NCBI GenBank assembly: GCA_017619315.1
Contig: JAFZSN010000001.1
Coordinates: 1 to 64,000 of the forward strand
Direction: 5' to 3'
DNA: 64,000 nt
DNA from: Candidatus Saccharimonadota bacterium
GTDB taxonomy: Bacteria; Patescibacteriota; Saccharimonadia; Saccharimonadales; Saccharimonadaceae
The notes under the pieces are model-generated. The model made no database searches and was not told the origin of the DNA. It saw nothing but the letters and a program-made list of their open reading frames with translations. Below, piece after piece: positions 1-8,231 of this stretch. How positions within the stretch are numbered: the first letter of the stretch is position 1; each line of letters begins with the position of its first letter. Made by a program: the position numbers and the translations under genes.

Positions 1-1584
1 CATTGCCTGCCTTCTCGTCAAAGCCTGTTCGCCGTTAAAGTATTGGTTGCTATCTGTGATTTTATTGTATACGGCCCAACTTACGGCCTTTTTACTAATT
101 TCATCACCGGGCATATCTAAGAAACCAGTGTAAGTATCTACATCCTCTGACAAAACCGCGTAATTACATACATCAAAGACTACTCTTGCATGTCGGCCTC
201 CTTTTGCATTAATAGTCTTAACCGATGCCGCAAAATAGTTTTTTAATGGTAGCCCATAGAAAACAGCTGAATCCTGGTTCCCGTCAACTTCCATTTTATA
301 TTCCTGCTTATCTGTGCTAGCAATAACAATTTCGTATTTCAAAACCTTTAATCCACCAGTATCCTTAGGCTTCTTCCAAGCCACCTGAATTCCGCCTTTC
401 GCTTTTTCAACCCTCAAATCCGTCGGAGCTTCAGGCAATCTCCCGACTGCATAATTAAACGTTGTTCTTCCAAAATTTGAACTAGACTTCGTAACCACTC
501 TAACAGAAGTAGCAATGTATGTCCCCTCCGCCAAATTGCTAAACGTATACTCTCTCTTATCGCCATCCACGGTCACCTTTAATTCTTTTCTGCTATCATC
601 TGCTAGCACTATCTCGTAACTAGCTTCCCCAAATAACCCCAAATTGCTTGGCTCATCCCAGGTAATCGTTATAGCCTTGTCGTTTTGCGTAGCCTTAATG
701 TTCCTCGGAGCCGAAATGGAACCACTCGTAGTTATCCCACCGAACCAATCTTGAAAATACAAATAAAAGTTCCTATTCCCATACGCACCGCAATACGCCA
801 TCCCATATCCAGCAGCAAGCGCACCTTCATTTGGCTGATATGGGGTATATCTATACAGTGCGGACGTAGCCAGTGAACGAATATTGACCACCGACCCGCC
901 ACATCCCGCATTTGGGTTATATTGAATATAATTATTTCCCAAGGGGTAGTTTGTCCACCCGCCGTCCAAAACCGTCCTGAACAACGCAGCAGCTTTCCTG
1001 ATTTGATTTTTGAAGCCATAATATTGCGATGAACAGGGCGCCGTATCCGGACACCCATACCCAGTCGCCTTACGATAGTCACCATCGTTAGGAATTGGGT
1101 CGGTTATGAGACCAGTTTCTTTCTGCAACAATACTAATAAAACCTGCGGATTAATTCTGTAGTCCTGCGCCGCCCGCCAAATAATATGTGCCGCCGTGTC
1201 ACCTGAGCCGATCACCTCGCCGTCTCCAAACCTCTCCTCGGACAAGCACACAAAATGACCGTCGCTCCAATGCCACTTATACTTAGTATTTGCCGATAAC
1301 CTTAAATAATAACTATAATCCGAGTTAGAACAAGAGTTTTTTCTGGTCAAAAAAGCCTGGATGTCAGATTCGCTCATTGAATTATAGTTCCCCATTTGAT
1401 AATCTGAAATAATATATCCCGGATCGAATCCAGCCAAAGAAGCAGCTTCGACCTCATTGTTAGTATTCATTCTTTGAGCCAGAAAACTAAAAACGAACAC
1501 TATTACAAACATCCCTAGCGCTAAGTATCCAAACTTCTTACTTCGTCTTCCCACGGTTAGCCCCCCTTCTTGCACGTTTCTCAT
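1..1584 (-). CDS. Secreted lysozyme-like / FN3 / SLH-like surface protein (C-terminus cut by window edge)
   Basis: The reading frame stays open from the ATG at 1584 to base 1, so the C-terminus is missing; 528 codons are visible. In order I see a short basic N-terminus, a hydrophobic anchor or signal (about residues 18-36), a Cys-containing globular domain (about 45-260) with the stretches INPQVLLVLLQKETGLI and GYGCPDTAPC that resemble lysozyme-like domains of secreted actinobacterial proteins, two fibronectin type III-like domains (about 290-480), and the start of an S-layer-homology-like repeat (KAVSWAVYNKITDS...). A wall-binding surface protein that cuts or holds peptidoglycan is a reasonable inference; catalysis is not shown. 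Its ATG overlaps the TGA of the upstream gene (ATGA), so translation is probably coupled. Confidence 0.75.
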   Translation of the reverse strand, partial: MRNVQEGGLTVGRRSKKFGYLALGMFVIVFVFSFLAQRMNTNNEVEAASLAGFDPGYIISDYQMGNYNSMSESDIQAFLTRKNSCSNSDYSYYLRLSANTKYKWHWSDGHFVCLSEERFGDGEVIGSGDTAAHIIWRAAQDYRINPQVLLVLLQKETGLITDPIPNDGDYRKATGYGCPDTAPCSSQYYGFKNQIRKAAALFRTVLDGGWTNYPLGNNYIQYNPNAGCGGSVVNIRSLATSALYRYTPYQPNEGALAAGYGMAYCGAYGNRNFYLYFQDWFGGITTSGSISAPRNIKATQNDKAITITWDEPSNLGLFGEASYEIVLADDSRKELKVTVDGDKREYTFSNLAEGTYIATSVRVVTKSSSNFGRTTFNYAVGRLPEAPTDLRVEKAKGGIQVAWKKPKDTGGLKVLKYEIVIASTDKQEYKMEVDGNQDSAVFYGLPLKNYFAASVKTINAKGGRHARVVFDVCNYAVLSEDVDTYTGFLDMPGDEISKKAVSWAVYNKITDSNQYFNGEQALTRRQAM

Positions 1585-2114
1585 ATACTAACCTCACTTC
1601 GAATTAATCCACTTTTTCCGTTTGATGTAATATTTATTTCGATTTCTATGTTCCCCTGTCCAAGCCCAGCCGCTGGCACATCGAAACCTTCACACGTCGC
1701 TGTTGTCACATTGCTTATAATTCCAGTACTGCTACTATATATGTTTTCTCCATTTCGAGTTAATGATAAGGCGCATTCACCGACCTCAAGATACTGGTCA
1801 ATATTTATCCTTATCATCAATTTATCTTCTACTACTCCAGCATAAGTCACGACGCCAGACAGCTCATCTAACGTGTTAGGATCATCACCATCGTACTGTA
1901 CAACCTTTGGCTTCTCACCCTCCTTACTTTCATTACTCTTTTTGCCATTATTCTTATCCTCAACCCACGAATTATCACTAAGTTCAGGATTCTTATTCTT
2001 ACCTTTAAAATATCCATTGCACACAAAATACACAACTATTGCAACCGCAACGAAAAGAACTACCAAGATCAATCGCGGAACCCATTTCTTATTCTTTTTT
2101 TGTTTTTGTGCCAT
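1581..2114 (-). CDS. Small N-in single-pass membrane protein, unknown function
   Basis: About 177 residues: a Lys-rich cytoplasmic tip, one transmembrane helix (around residues 12-32), a charged Ser/Lys/Glu linker, then a roughly 95-residue extracellular domain with two cysteines that looks beta-rich. The ATG at 2114 is preferred over a TTG 9 bases upstream because AGGAGA sits about 10 bases before it; the TTG would touch the ribosome site. It lies between a CotH-like kinase gene and the SLH-like surface protein on the same strand and overlaps the latter by 4 bases, so the three genes probably form one operon. I recognise no family; a surface accessory or adhesin domain is a guess from context. 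Confidence 0.7.
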   Translation of the reverse strand: MAQKQKKNKKWVPRLILVVLFVAVAIVVYFVCNGYFKGKNKNPELSDNSWVEDKNNGKKSNESKEGEKPKVVQYDGDDPNTLDELSGVVTYAGVVEDKLMIRINIDQYLEVGECALSLTRNGENIYSSSTGIISNVTTATCEGFDVPAAGLGQGNIEIEINITSNGKSGLIRSEVSI

Positions 2115-2181
2115 AAAATACAATTCTCCTATAATAATTCTAGACCAAAATGCTCATCTTGTAAACCCCTAATCCAAAATA

Positions 2182-3522
2182 CTATTCTCCCGAGGTTATT
2201 ATATTGCCATATATTCCATCAAAAAAATTATATCTTTCGCCCACCCACTCTTCCATTGTTCCAACTTCTAGTTCAAACCCTTCCTTTTCCCATCTCGCTT
2301 CGTCAGCCAGCGCAGCCTCTTGGATCAAACTCTTTTGTCTTTTAATTTCCTGAATTAATCCTCCTTCTTGCCCCTGCATTGTGTTTCTATAAACTCTCTC
2401 TACCTCATCCTGAAACTCTGGAATATCCATCAAATCAAACAATATATGAGATAACCCAAGACTCCACTCATGCCAATCCATCCCACCATCTTCTATCAGC
2501 CCCATTTCCTCATACATTTCTCTCGTCATTATTTCATCTTTTCTCACCATCGTTTTATTGGGTGAGTAAAAATCCTCCCCCATCCAGTTTCCCCAAACCC
2601 TATTTGCAAGCGACATATCAAAATCCCAACCAGGGCCCGCATGGATTTTATCCCCACTACCATCTTTATACATATAAAAACTTGTCCAATATGCATCCGG
2701 ATTAACAATAAACTCACTGAGCAAATAATATTTAACAAAAGAATCTACGTCAATCAATTCTTTTATCTTGTTGTAATCCTTTTTTGCCACTGCCTTTTCT
2801 AATTGATTATAGGAATCAACAAACCCATTCAATGCTGCCCCAGCATTATCCTTTTTCACCACATCCTTTATCGCCAGAATATCCCCATTTCCCGTTTTAG
2901 TATGATTTTCTCCTTCCCCATAAATATTATCCAACTCCACCAATATCCCCATCGGATCTCTCAAATCAACAATACTTTTTCCAATCCCTACTGCATGCGC
3001 CAAATAATATAACCCCTCGTATTCTCCGTCTATATATAATTCCACGAACTCTCCATCAAGCGCATACTTCATCCCAAGCATTCTCTCCAGATAGAAAGAT
3101 ATATCGGTTCTCATATTTGTTGCGTCCACTGCATTTGCAAGTAGCACCCACTTCCTTGCCTTCCCTAAACCAAATAAATCAACTTTGTTTTTGAACCTAA
3201 TTTGAAAGGGTTTTTTCTCCAAATTCCACGTACCATTCCCCCTCCCCTTCACCTGCACGCCATTAAACTTCTGCGCCTCATCTTCATCATAAAGAGTCAA
3301 CTGATTCCCCTCATACTTCTCCTCTTTTGACCCCTCCTTAATCTCATCCAAACTCACGCCATTCAGATCAATATTAATTCTCGGCACACCCCTATCTGGG
3401 TATTTAGCCAAAATCGCTTCCCTTTCCAAATTTGGCCCCACTATCAGCCCCATCGCTAATGCTATTATCGCAAATGCCAAAAAACATCCCATACCCACCA
3501 AAATCAAGACTTTCTTCTTCAT
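2182..3522 (-). CDS. CotH-family kinase-like protein, membrane anchored
   Basis: The 446-residue product begins with a transmembrane or signal segment (residues 4-28) and carries the CotH hallmarks: the glycine-rich GRGNGTW followed by KKPFQIRF, then KWVLLANAVDATNMR, LYIDGEYEGLYYL, and the metal-binding GPGWDFDMSLAN. CotH of Bacillus is an atypical protein kinase that phosphorylates spore-coat proteins; related proteins occur on many non-sporulating cells. Because of the N-terminal segment it probably acts outside the membrane. The 5' end is close to leaderless: a TATAAA-like box lies just before the ATG. It is the first gene of the cluster running toward base 1. The family call is firm; the substrate is unknown. 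Confidence 0.85.
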   Translation of the reverse strand: MKKKVLILVGMGCFLAFAIIALAMGLIVGPNLEREAILAKYPDRGVPRINIDLNGVSLDEIKEGSKEEKYEGNQLTLYDEDEAQKFNGVQVKGRGNGTWNLEKKPFQIRFKNKVDLFGLGKARKWVLLANAVDATNMRTDISFYLERMLGMKYALDGEFVELYIDGEYEGLYYLAHAVGIGKSIVDLRDPMGILVELDNIYGEGENHTKTGNGDILAIKDVVKKDNAGAALNGFVDSYNQLEKAVAKKDYNKIKELIDVDSFVKYYLLSEFIVNPDAYWTSFYMYKDGSGDKIHAGPGWDFDMSLANRVWGNWMGEDFYSPNKTMVRKDEIMTREMYEEMGLIEDGGMDWHEWSLGLSHILFDLMDIPEFQDEVERVYRNTMQGQEGGLIQEIKRQKSLIQEAALADEARWEKEGFELEVGTMEEWVGERYNFFDGIYGNIITSGE

Positions 3523-3575
3523 GTCTCTATTTTATATGTATAGTTATTTTTTTACAACCTGACTACAACAAAATC

Positions 3576-3902
3576 CTACCCTAAATCCAGTCCCAAAATC
3601 TCCGCCGCCCGAATCAAGACTTCTTTCTCCTCCTCCGTACATTCCTCCATCTTTACCTTAAACAAATCCACCGTCTCCGTATGGCGATAATCCAAAATTT
3701 CAAGCGATCTTGCGGCGCCTGGCACCTTACGAAGCGCGCCCTTCGCTACCAAGTTATCTATATGCTCCGCAACCGCCGAAACGGAAGTCAACCCAAGCCC
3801 AGCCATAATCTCTCTATAAGATGGCGAGAAACCATTTTCCTCTGTAAAATCCTCCAAATAATTCAAAACCGCTAATTGTTTTTTTGTTAGTTTCACGCTC
3901 AT
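3576..3902 (-). CDS. LexA-type winged-helix DNA-binding protein without protease domain
   Basis: The 108-residue product starts MSVKLTKKQLAVLNYL and continues with FSPSYREIMAGLGLTS, a clear match to the LexA N-terminal winged helix. The S24 autoprotease domain of true LexA is absent; instead a short acidic helix ends the protein. It could therefore bind DNA but could not self-cleave by the LexA route. The frame is open further upstream, but those codons are antisense to the low-complexity start of the neighbouring gene, so I place the start at 3902, 9 bases from a TATAAT. The promoter overlaps that of the divergent LCP gene, which makes auto- or cross-regulation plausible. Confidence 0.75.
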   Translation of the reverse strand: MSVKLTKKQLAVLNYLEDFTEENGFSPSYREIMAGLGLTSVSAVAEHIDNLVAKGALRKVPGAARSLEILDYRHTETVDLFKVKMEECTEEEKEVLIRAAEILGLDLG

Positions 3903-3907
3903 TATGC

Positions 3908-3917
3908 TATAATTATA
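3908..3917. promoter_or_regulatory. Overlapping divergent -10 boxes
   Basis: TATAAT on the plus strand (3908-3913, with an upstream TG giving TGCTATAAT) overlaps by two bases TATAAT on the minus strand (3917-3912). Start codons lie 8 bases (plus) and 9 bases (minus) away, so only 19 bases separate two protein starts and both mRNAs would be leaderless or nearly so. RNA polymerase could not occupy both at once. Confidence 0.7.
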
Positions 3918-3921
3918 CATA

Positions 3922-5652
3922 ATGGATACGAATAAATCAATTGATGGGCTGGCCCCGCGTCGCTCTAAAAATGCCGCGGCCCCAGTCAAAAAAACAACAA
4001 CTAGAACCCCTGCTAGTATTAAGCCAGCAGTTAAAAAAGTTACAAGAACCCCTGCAAAAACAGCAGTTAAAGTTACGAGAACCACAAAAACCCCAACCCC
4101 AATCTCCCCAGCGTCAAAACCAGTTAAACCAGCAACCGCCACAGTAAAACCCGCTAAAGCCCCTACCCCTTCTCAGGCTGATATTACCGAAGATTTCCTT
4201 AAACCAACCCAGGTTTTCAATTTTGACGAGCAAAGCGGTGAGCTTACAGCTTCGTCGGAACCCGTAGACACTAGTTTCAAAAAGCGCAAAAAATCCAAGA
4301 AAGACAAGAAACCAATGACCAAAAAGAAAAAAATCATCCTTACCATTGTTTCAATCCTAGGTGTCCTCCTAATCGGTACAGCTATTGCCTTTATTATTTG
4401 GGGCAACGATATTATTGCTAAAATCACTGGCGGTCAAGGCAACGTATTTGACCTCTTCACCTTCGTAGAGCCTACCTACGAACGTCTCAAGACCGACGAA
4501 AATGGTCGTACCAACATCCTGGCCTTTGGTACTAGCGGCTACGACATGGACGGCGACGAAGGTAATGGTACCCATGATGGAGCTCAACTCACTGACTCTA
4601 TTATGGCTATCAGTATCAACCAAGATACTGGCGATATTGCCATGATTTCCCTTCCCCGTGATCTTAAAGCCTCCCCAACATGTACAGCCACTGGCAAAAT
4701 TAACGAAGTTTATTGGTGCAATGGTGGTGGCGGAGATGTCTCCACTGAAGAAGAAGCTGCTGCCGCACAAGCCTTAATGGATGAAGTCGGCGGCATCCTT
4801 GGTATGGATTTCCAATATTTTGCCCATCTCAACTGGGGTTCCCTTGTTGAAATCGTTGATACATTAGGCGGCATCAATGTTACGCTCGACGAAGACATCT
4901 TAGATTATGGTTGGACTGGCGCAGTCTTTGAAGCAGGCATCGAATATACTATTGACGGCGAACAAGCTCTTGGCCTTGCCCGCGCTCGCCATGGTACATC
5001 TGGCGGTGACTTCTCCCGCGGTGCTTCTCAGCAAAAAATCCTCGTCGGTATTAGAGATAAAATCTCCGAGCAAGGTCTCTCTATCACTGATATGATGAGT
5101 CTCGCTTCAACTTTAGGCGACAATCTCCGTACTAATTTCTCGCTCGAAGAAATCAAATCCCTTGCCCATTTCAGCTCTGAATATGATCTCGACAATATGC
5201 GTCAAATCTCTCTCATCGAGCCAGAACGCTATATGACTACTGGCACCATTAATGGTATTTCTTATGTCCTCCCATCTAGCGGAGTTGGTAACTATACAGG
5301 GATCCAAAACTTTGTCGCTAAAATGCTATCTAACGATCCTCGTGTCTACGAAGATCCTACCATCCTAGTACTAAATGGTACTGAAGAAATCGGTATTGCT
5401 TCCAACGAAAAAGCCACACTCGAAGAGGATGGCTACAACAGAATCGACGTTGCAGACGCCCCAACCAGTGACTACACCGACAAGTACACCCTCTACGTCC
5501 TAGACGACACCACTAAAGGTACCAAGAAAATGCTAGAAGAAAAGTATTCAGTCACAGCTAAATCCTACGACGAACTAGCAGAAGACATTTCACGCGACTA
5601 CAACTTCGTCCTCATCCTCGGCAGCGAAAGCAATAATAGTAACGAAGAATAA
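3922..5652 (+). CDS. LytR-CpsA-Psr (LCP) family protein
   Basis: The 576 residues comprise a Thr/Pro/Lys/Ala-rich cytoplasmic tail of about 130 residues, a lysine block, one transmembrane helix (about 138-162), an LCP catalytic domain and a C-terminal LytR_C-like domain. LCP motifs include DSIMAISIN, ISLPRD, KINEVYW, LGGINVTLDEDI and the arginine-rich ALGLARARH. LCP enzymes transfer undecaprenyl-linked glycopolymers onto peptidoglycan at the outer face of the membrane. The long disordered N-terminus is a style seen in other membrane proteins of this window. Expression is leaderless from TGCTATAAT. The gene converges with khpB, separated by a large palindrome. Confidence 0.92.
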   Translation: MDTNKSIDGLAPRRSKNAAAPVKKTTTRTPASIKPAVKKVTRTPAKTAVKVTRTTKTPTPISPASKPVKPATATVKPAKAPTPSQADITEDFLKPTQVFNFDEQSGELTASSEPVDTSFKKRKKSKKDKKPMTKKKKIILTIVSILGVLLIGTAIAFIIWGNDIIAKITGGQGNVFDLFTFVEPTYERLKTDENGRTNILAFGTSGYDMDGDEGNGTHDGAQLTDSIMAISINQDTGDIAMISLPRDLKASPTCTATGKINEVYWCNGGGGDVSTEEEAAAAQALMDEVGGILGMDFQYFAHLNWGSLVEIVDTLGGINVTLDEDILDYGWTGAVFEAGIEYTIDGEQALGLARARHGTSGGDFSRGASQQKILVGIRDKISEQGLSITDMMSLASTLGDNLRTNFSLEEIKSLAHFSSEYDLDNMRQISLIEPERYMTTGTINGISYVLPSSGVGNYTGIQNFVAKMLSNDPRVYEDPTILVLNGTEEIGIASNEKATLEEDGYNRIDVADAPTSDYTDKYTLYVLDDTTKGTKKMLEEKYSVTAKSYDELAEDISRDYNFVLILGSESNNSNEE

Positions 5653-5654
5653 AA

Positions 5655-5813
5655 GAATTTATAATAATATTTTGAGGCATTTTGAAATTGCCCAATAAAA
5701 TTTAAAGTAGCTACGGACGAGGAGTCGGTACTGAAATACCGAGACGAGTCCGCCTAGCTACTTAAAATTTTATATGGCGAAATTTCAACGCCGAAAAATT
5801 ATATTATAAATTC
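5655..5813. repeat. Large imperfect palindrome between convergent genes, possible bidirectional terminator (element E5)
   Basis: The left and right arms (GAATTTATAATA... and ...TATTATAAATTC) match imperfectly over about 60 bases each, enclosing a compact core at 5708-5762. The core has the outer stem TAGCTA, then GGAC/GTCC, an internal loop, and a hairpin closed by GGTA/TACC with loop CTGAAA. The internal loop can be read as a 3-base bulge (5719-5721) followed by GA opposite GA, which is the simple kink-turn consensus. It sits between the stops of the LCP gene and khpB, so bidirectional termination is likely, but there is no clean U-tract. The core resembles other elements in this window. Confidence 0.7.
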
Positions 5814-5881
5814 TACTTTTCTTGCCTTGTGTTGCAAGTTTTACAATTAAAAAGTCAAGCTATTGTATAGAGACTATAATT

Positions 5882-6340
5882 TTATTCTACTTTACTTATT
5901 ATCAACTTCCGCTCTCGCCCAACCCCTTCCGAGTGCGTCTCAATATCTGAATAATCCCCCGCCACCTTATGCACTACTCTTCTATCCGCTGCATTAAGAT
6001 TAATCTCCATTGGTTCCCCACTCTTCCTAACCTTCGCAATCCATCCCTCAGCCTTCTCAGCGATTCTGTCAGCTCTTTGCTTTTTATAATTAGCTACATC
6101 AACATTTACTCTTGTAACCTCAGCTTCTTTAGAAACCAAAGCCATTGATACAACGTGTTGCAAAGCTCTCAAATTATCCGCATTACGCCCAATCAGTAAT
6201 GAGTTCAGCGAAGTAGATGGCACTACGAGCTGTATCACATCGTCATCAATTGTTGAGTTTACCGCTACGTTAATACCGAAAAAACTGAGTAGGTCTTCCA
6301 GATATTTCGCCGCAAAACGAATTGACTCATCTTTATTCAT
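5882..6340 (-). CDS. khpB: KhpB/Jag RNA-binding protein (KH + R3H)
   Basis: The 152-residue product has a KH-type domain with LLIGRNADNLRALQHVVSMA and a C-terminal R3H domain (NAADRRVVHKVAGDYSDIETHSEG). It lacks the N-terminal Jag_N domain of some Firmicutes homologues. Jag/KhpB binds RNA and is associated with cell elongation and division control. It follows yidC by four bases in the conserved rpmH-rnpA-yidC-jag order beside the origin, which supports the identification strongly. Translation is probably coupled to yidC. Confidence 0.9.
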   Translation of the reverse strand: MNKDESIRFAAKYLEDLLSFFGINVAVNSTIDDDVIQLVVPSTSLNSLLIGRNADNLRALQHVVSMALVSKEAEVTRVNVDVANYKKQRADRIAEKAEGWIAKVRKSGEPMEINLNAADRRVVHKVAGDYSDIETHSEGVGRERKLIISKVE

Positions 6341-6344
6341 ATTG

Positions 6345-7454
6345 TTATCTCCTTTTCTTTTTAGTGTCTTTCGCGGAGATACGTGTTATTTTTGTTCCTG
6401 TTTTTTTGTTTTCGACCACTTCGGCCTCTTTAATGTTTCTAAGTTCTTTTAAGACTGCTTTATCAGTCATATCATCAATCTCCTGGTTCACTTTTCTAAG
6501 AACCACTCTTTGAATAATCACAGTCATCACGTTGCTAAGGAAGTAATAGAATGCCAACGCGCCATTAAGGTTAAACATAATTACAAACATCATAATAGGC
6601 ATCATCGCCGACATCTGTCCTGTTGCAAAGCTAGACACCTCAGATTCATCGACTTCCTTACCATTCTTAGCATCGCGAATGAGATCACGGAATTTCTTCT
6701 TCTTTTCAGATTTACCCGAAGGCATTTGCTGCTTCGTCGCAATATATTGCACCACTGATGCTGATATCGCACAGATCAAGATAAACAGAGCGCTCCAAGA
6801 GAATTTCCCCATTAGTACATCACTTGCCTTTACATCCAAATTAATTACACCAAATAGTCTTGGTTCAAATTCATAAGGCACCTTTTCTTCTGCTGGGATA
6901 TCCTGATTTACTAAATCCTCAAGATAAACAGTCTGCTTCTCTTCAAGAGTTCTAATCTCACTCCCTTCATAAGCCACAATCTCATAAGCCCTGTTATTAA
7001 GGTTATCTTGCGGCATAGGTGTAGCAATCACCCGAATCGCCGAGAAGATTGCAATAAAGATAGGAAGCTGAATTATAAGGGTTACAATCGAGGCAAATGG
7101 CTTCACATTGTATCTCTTATAAAGATCCATCGTCTGCAAAGATTCTAACTGTTTATTACCCTTACAATTCTTCTTAATCTGAGTTAACTCTGGCTGCAAC
7201 TTTCTCATCAGCTTTGTTTGATTTAACTGTCTCTTAGTAAGAGGCCACATACAAAGCTTCACGAGCACTGTGAATATAATAATAGCAAGACCAAAGTCAT
7301 GCACTAAGTTAAATATCACAAACAGGATGTTTACAATCGGGCGCACCACGATCATATCTATAAAATTAAATGGACTACCGGTCGCAATAGAACCCGCTAC
7401 AAGAATAGCGAAAATCCCAAGGTATATGTATTTTTTTACACTCTTTTTATCCAT
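6345..7454 (-). CDS. yidC: Membrane protein insertase YidC/Oxa1
   Basis: The 369-residue product has an N-terminal signal/TM segment, the YidC motif region VHDFGLAIIIFTVLVKLCMW PLTKRQ, a conserved amphipathic cytoplasmic hairpin (MRKLQPELTQIKKNCKGNKQ), further membrane helices and a basic C-terminal tail ending KKKRR, which can contact ribosomes. YidC inserts membrane proteins alone or with Sec. The length fits the short form without the large periplasmic domain of Gram-negatives. The start overlaps the end of rnpA by 8 bases. Confidence 0.95.
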   Translation of the reverse strand: MDKKSVKKYIYLGIFAILVAGSIATGSPFNFIDMIVVRPIVNILFVIFNLVHDFGLAIIIFTVLVKLCMWPLTKRQLNQTKLMRKLQPELTQIKKNCKGNKQLESLQTMDLYKRYNVKPFASIVTLIIQLPIFIAIFSAIRVIATPMPQDNLNNRAYEIVAYEGSEIRTLEEKQTVYLEDLVNQDIPAEEKVPYEFEPRLFGVINLDVKASDVLMGKFSWSALFILICAISASVVQYIATKQQMPSGKSEKKKKFRDLIRDAKNGKEVDESEVSSFATGQMSAMMPIMMFVIMFNLNGALAFYYFLSNVMTVIIQRVVLRKVNQEIDDMTDKAVLKELRNIKEAEVVENKKTGTKITRISAKDTKKKRR

Positions 7455-7806
7455 TCTTCTTATTATAACACACCTTACTCTCTTCTACCAGCTTACCTAA
7501 AATCTCTTCCACCCCACTAAACGGCATTCTCATAATTTCTTTAGAATAAACCACAAATATATAATCAGTTTTTCCTGGCACTAATTCCCAGTTCTTTCTT
7601 AGTGCCTCATATATTCTGCGCCTAATCCGATTCCTCCCCACCGCAGACTTCTCAACTTTCTTAGATACCACTACAGCCACTCTAGTGAACCCCTTAGAAT
7701 TTGGCATAAAAACAAGAGACATCTGTTGATCTCTTATCGTTTTTCCGTGCTGGTACACATATCTCACTCCTCCCCTCGAATGAAATCTGAATTTTTTATT
7801 TAACAT
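7447..7806 (-). CDS. rnpA: Ribonuclease P protein component
   Basis: 119 residues, beginning MLNKKFRFHSRGGVRYVYQHG and carrying the RNase P protein signature VSKKVEKSAVGRNRIRRRI (the RNR motif). It assists RNase P RNA in 5' maturation of tRNA. The TTG 18 bases upstream is rejected because TATAAT lies inside that stretch; the -10 box is followed by ATATAT and then the ATG, giving a leaderless mRNA. Its place between rpmH and yidC is canonical. Confidence 0.93.
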   Translation of the reverse strand: MLNKKFRFHSRGGVRYVYQHGKTIRDQQMSLVFMPNSKGFTRVAVVVSKKVEKSAVGRNRIRRRIYEALRKNWELVPGKTDYIFVVYSKEIMRMPFSGVEEILGKLVEESKVCYNKKNG

Positions 7807-7858
7807 ATATATATTATATACCAAATAAGCCCCAGTCGGGGCTCATTCATTCACTAAT

Positions 7859-7996
7859 CTAGGCAGCGAGTCTAGCGCGGCCCTTAAGGCGTCTCCTAGC
7901 TAGTACTTTCTTACCATTCTTGCTAGCATTTCTCTTCATGAAACCATGTTCAGCTTTGCGCTGCCTCTTGTGCGGCTGGTATGTTCTTTTTGGCAT
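7859..7996 (-). CDS. rpmH: Ribosomal protein bL34
   Basis: A 45-residue basic protein that starts [19 protein letters not shown] and ends GRARLAA. The conserved PKRTYQP start and HGFMKR match bL34 of the large ribosomal subunit. It is the first gene of the leftward rpmH-rnpA-yidC-khpB set and faces away from the origin; about 50 bases separate its stop from the rnpA start, which has its own TATAAT. Confidence 0.95.
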   Translation of the reverse strand: MPKRTYQPHKRQRKAEHGFMKRNASKNGKKVLARRRLKGRARLAA

Positions 7997-8039
7997 ATAT
8001 TATTCCTTAAACTTTAATTTTTTTCAAATTCTTTATATA

Positions 8040-8231
8040 GTATACCGCATTTTTCCACAATTTTCAAGCAGTTTTCCACATACTATTTAGGGATATTAAG
8101 CTTATTGTGGAAAAATCCTTATCTGTTAATTAAAACCCATACTATAACATATTTTTAAAATCCCAATTTCCTGTGGAAAACTCGCCCCTTCCATGCTATA
8201 ATAGGAATCACAAAAAGGAGGTCTATCTAAA
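8040..8231. other. oriC: Left half of the chromosomal origin (oriC) with DnaA-box-like sites and the dnaA promoter
   Basis: Four exact TTTTCCACA sites occur in 130 bases: 8051-8059 and 8072-8080 on plus, 8106-8114 and 8172-8180 on minus, giving inward-facing pairs. AT-rich sequence lies between and around them. A TGCTATAAT promoter (8194-8202) and AAAGGAGG ribosome site drive dnaA. The position between rpmH and dnaA is a classic origin location. Which side of dnaA is unwound cannot be decided from sequence alone. Confidence 0.75.

Noticed and set aside
3903..4142. N-terminal extension of the LexA-like frame
   Set aside because: The extra 80 codons are antisense to the repetitive start of the LCP gene and pass through both promoters.
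5708..5762. Hammerhead ribozyme in the palindrome after the LCP gene
   Set aside because: The CUGANGA and cleavage-site GUC core is not present in the right order; only the kink-turn reading fits.
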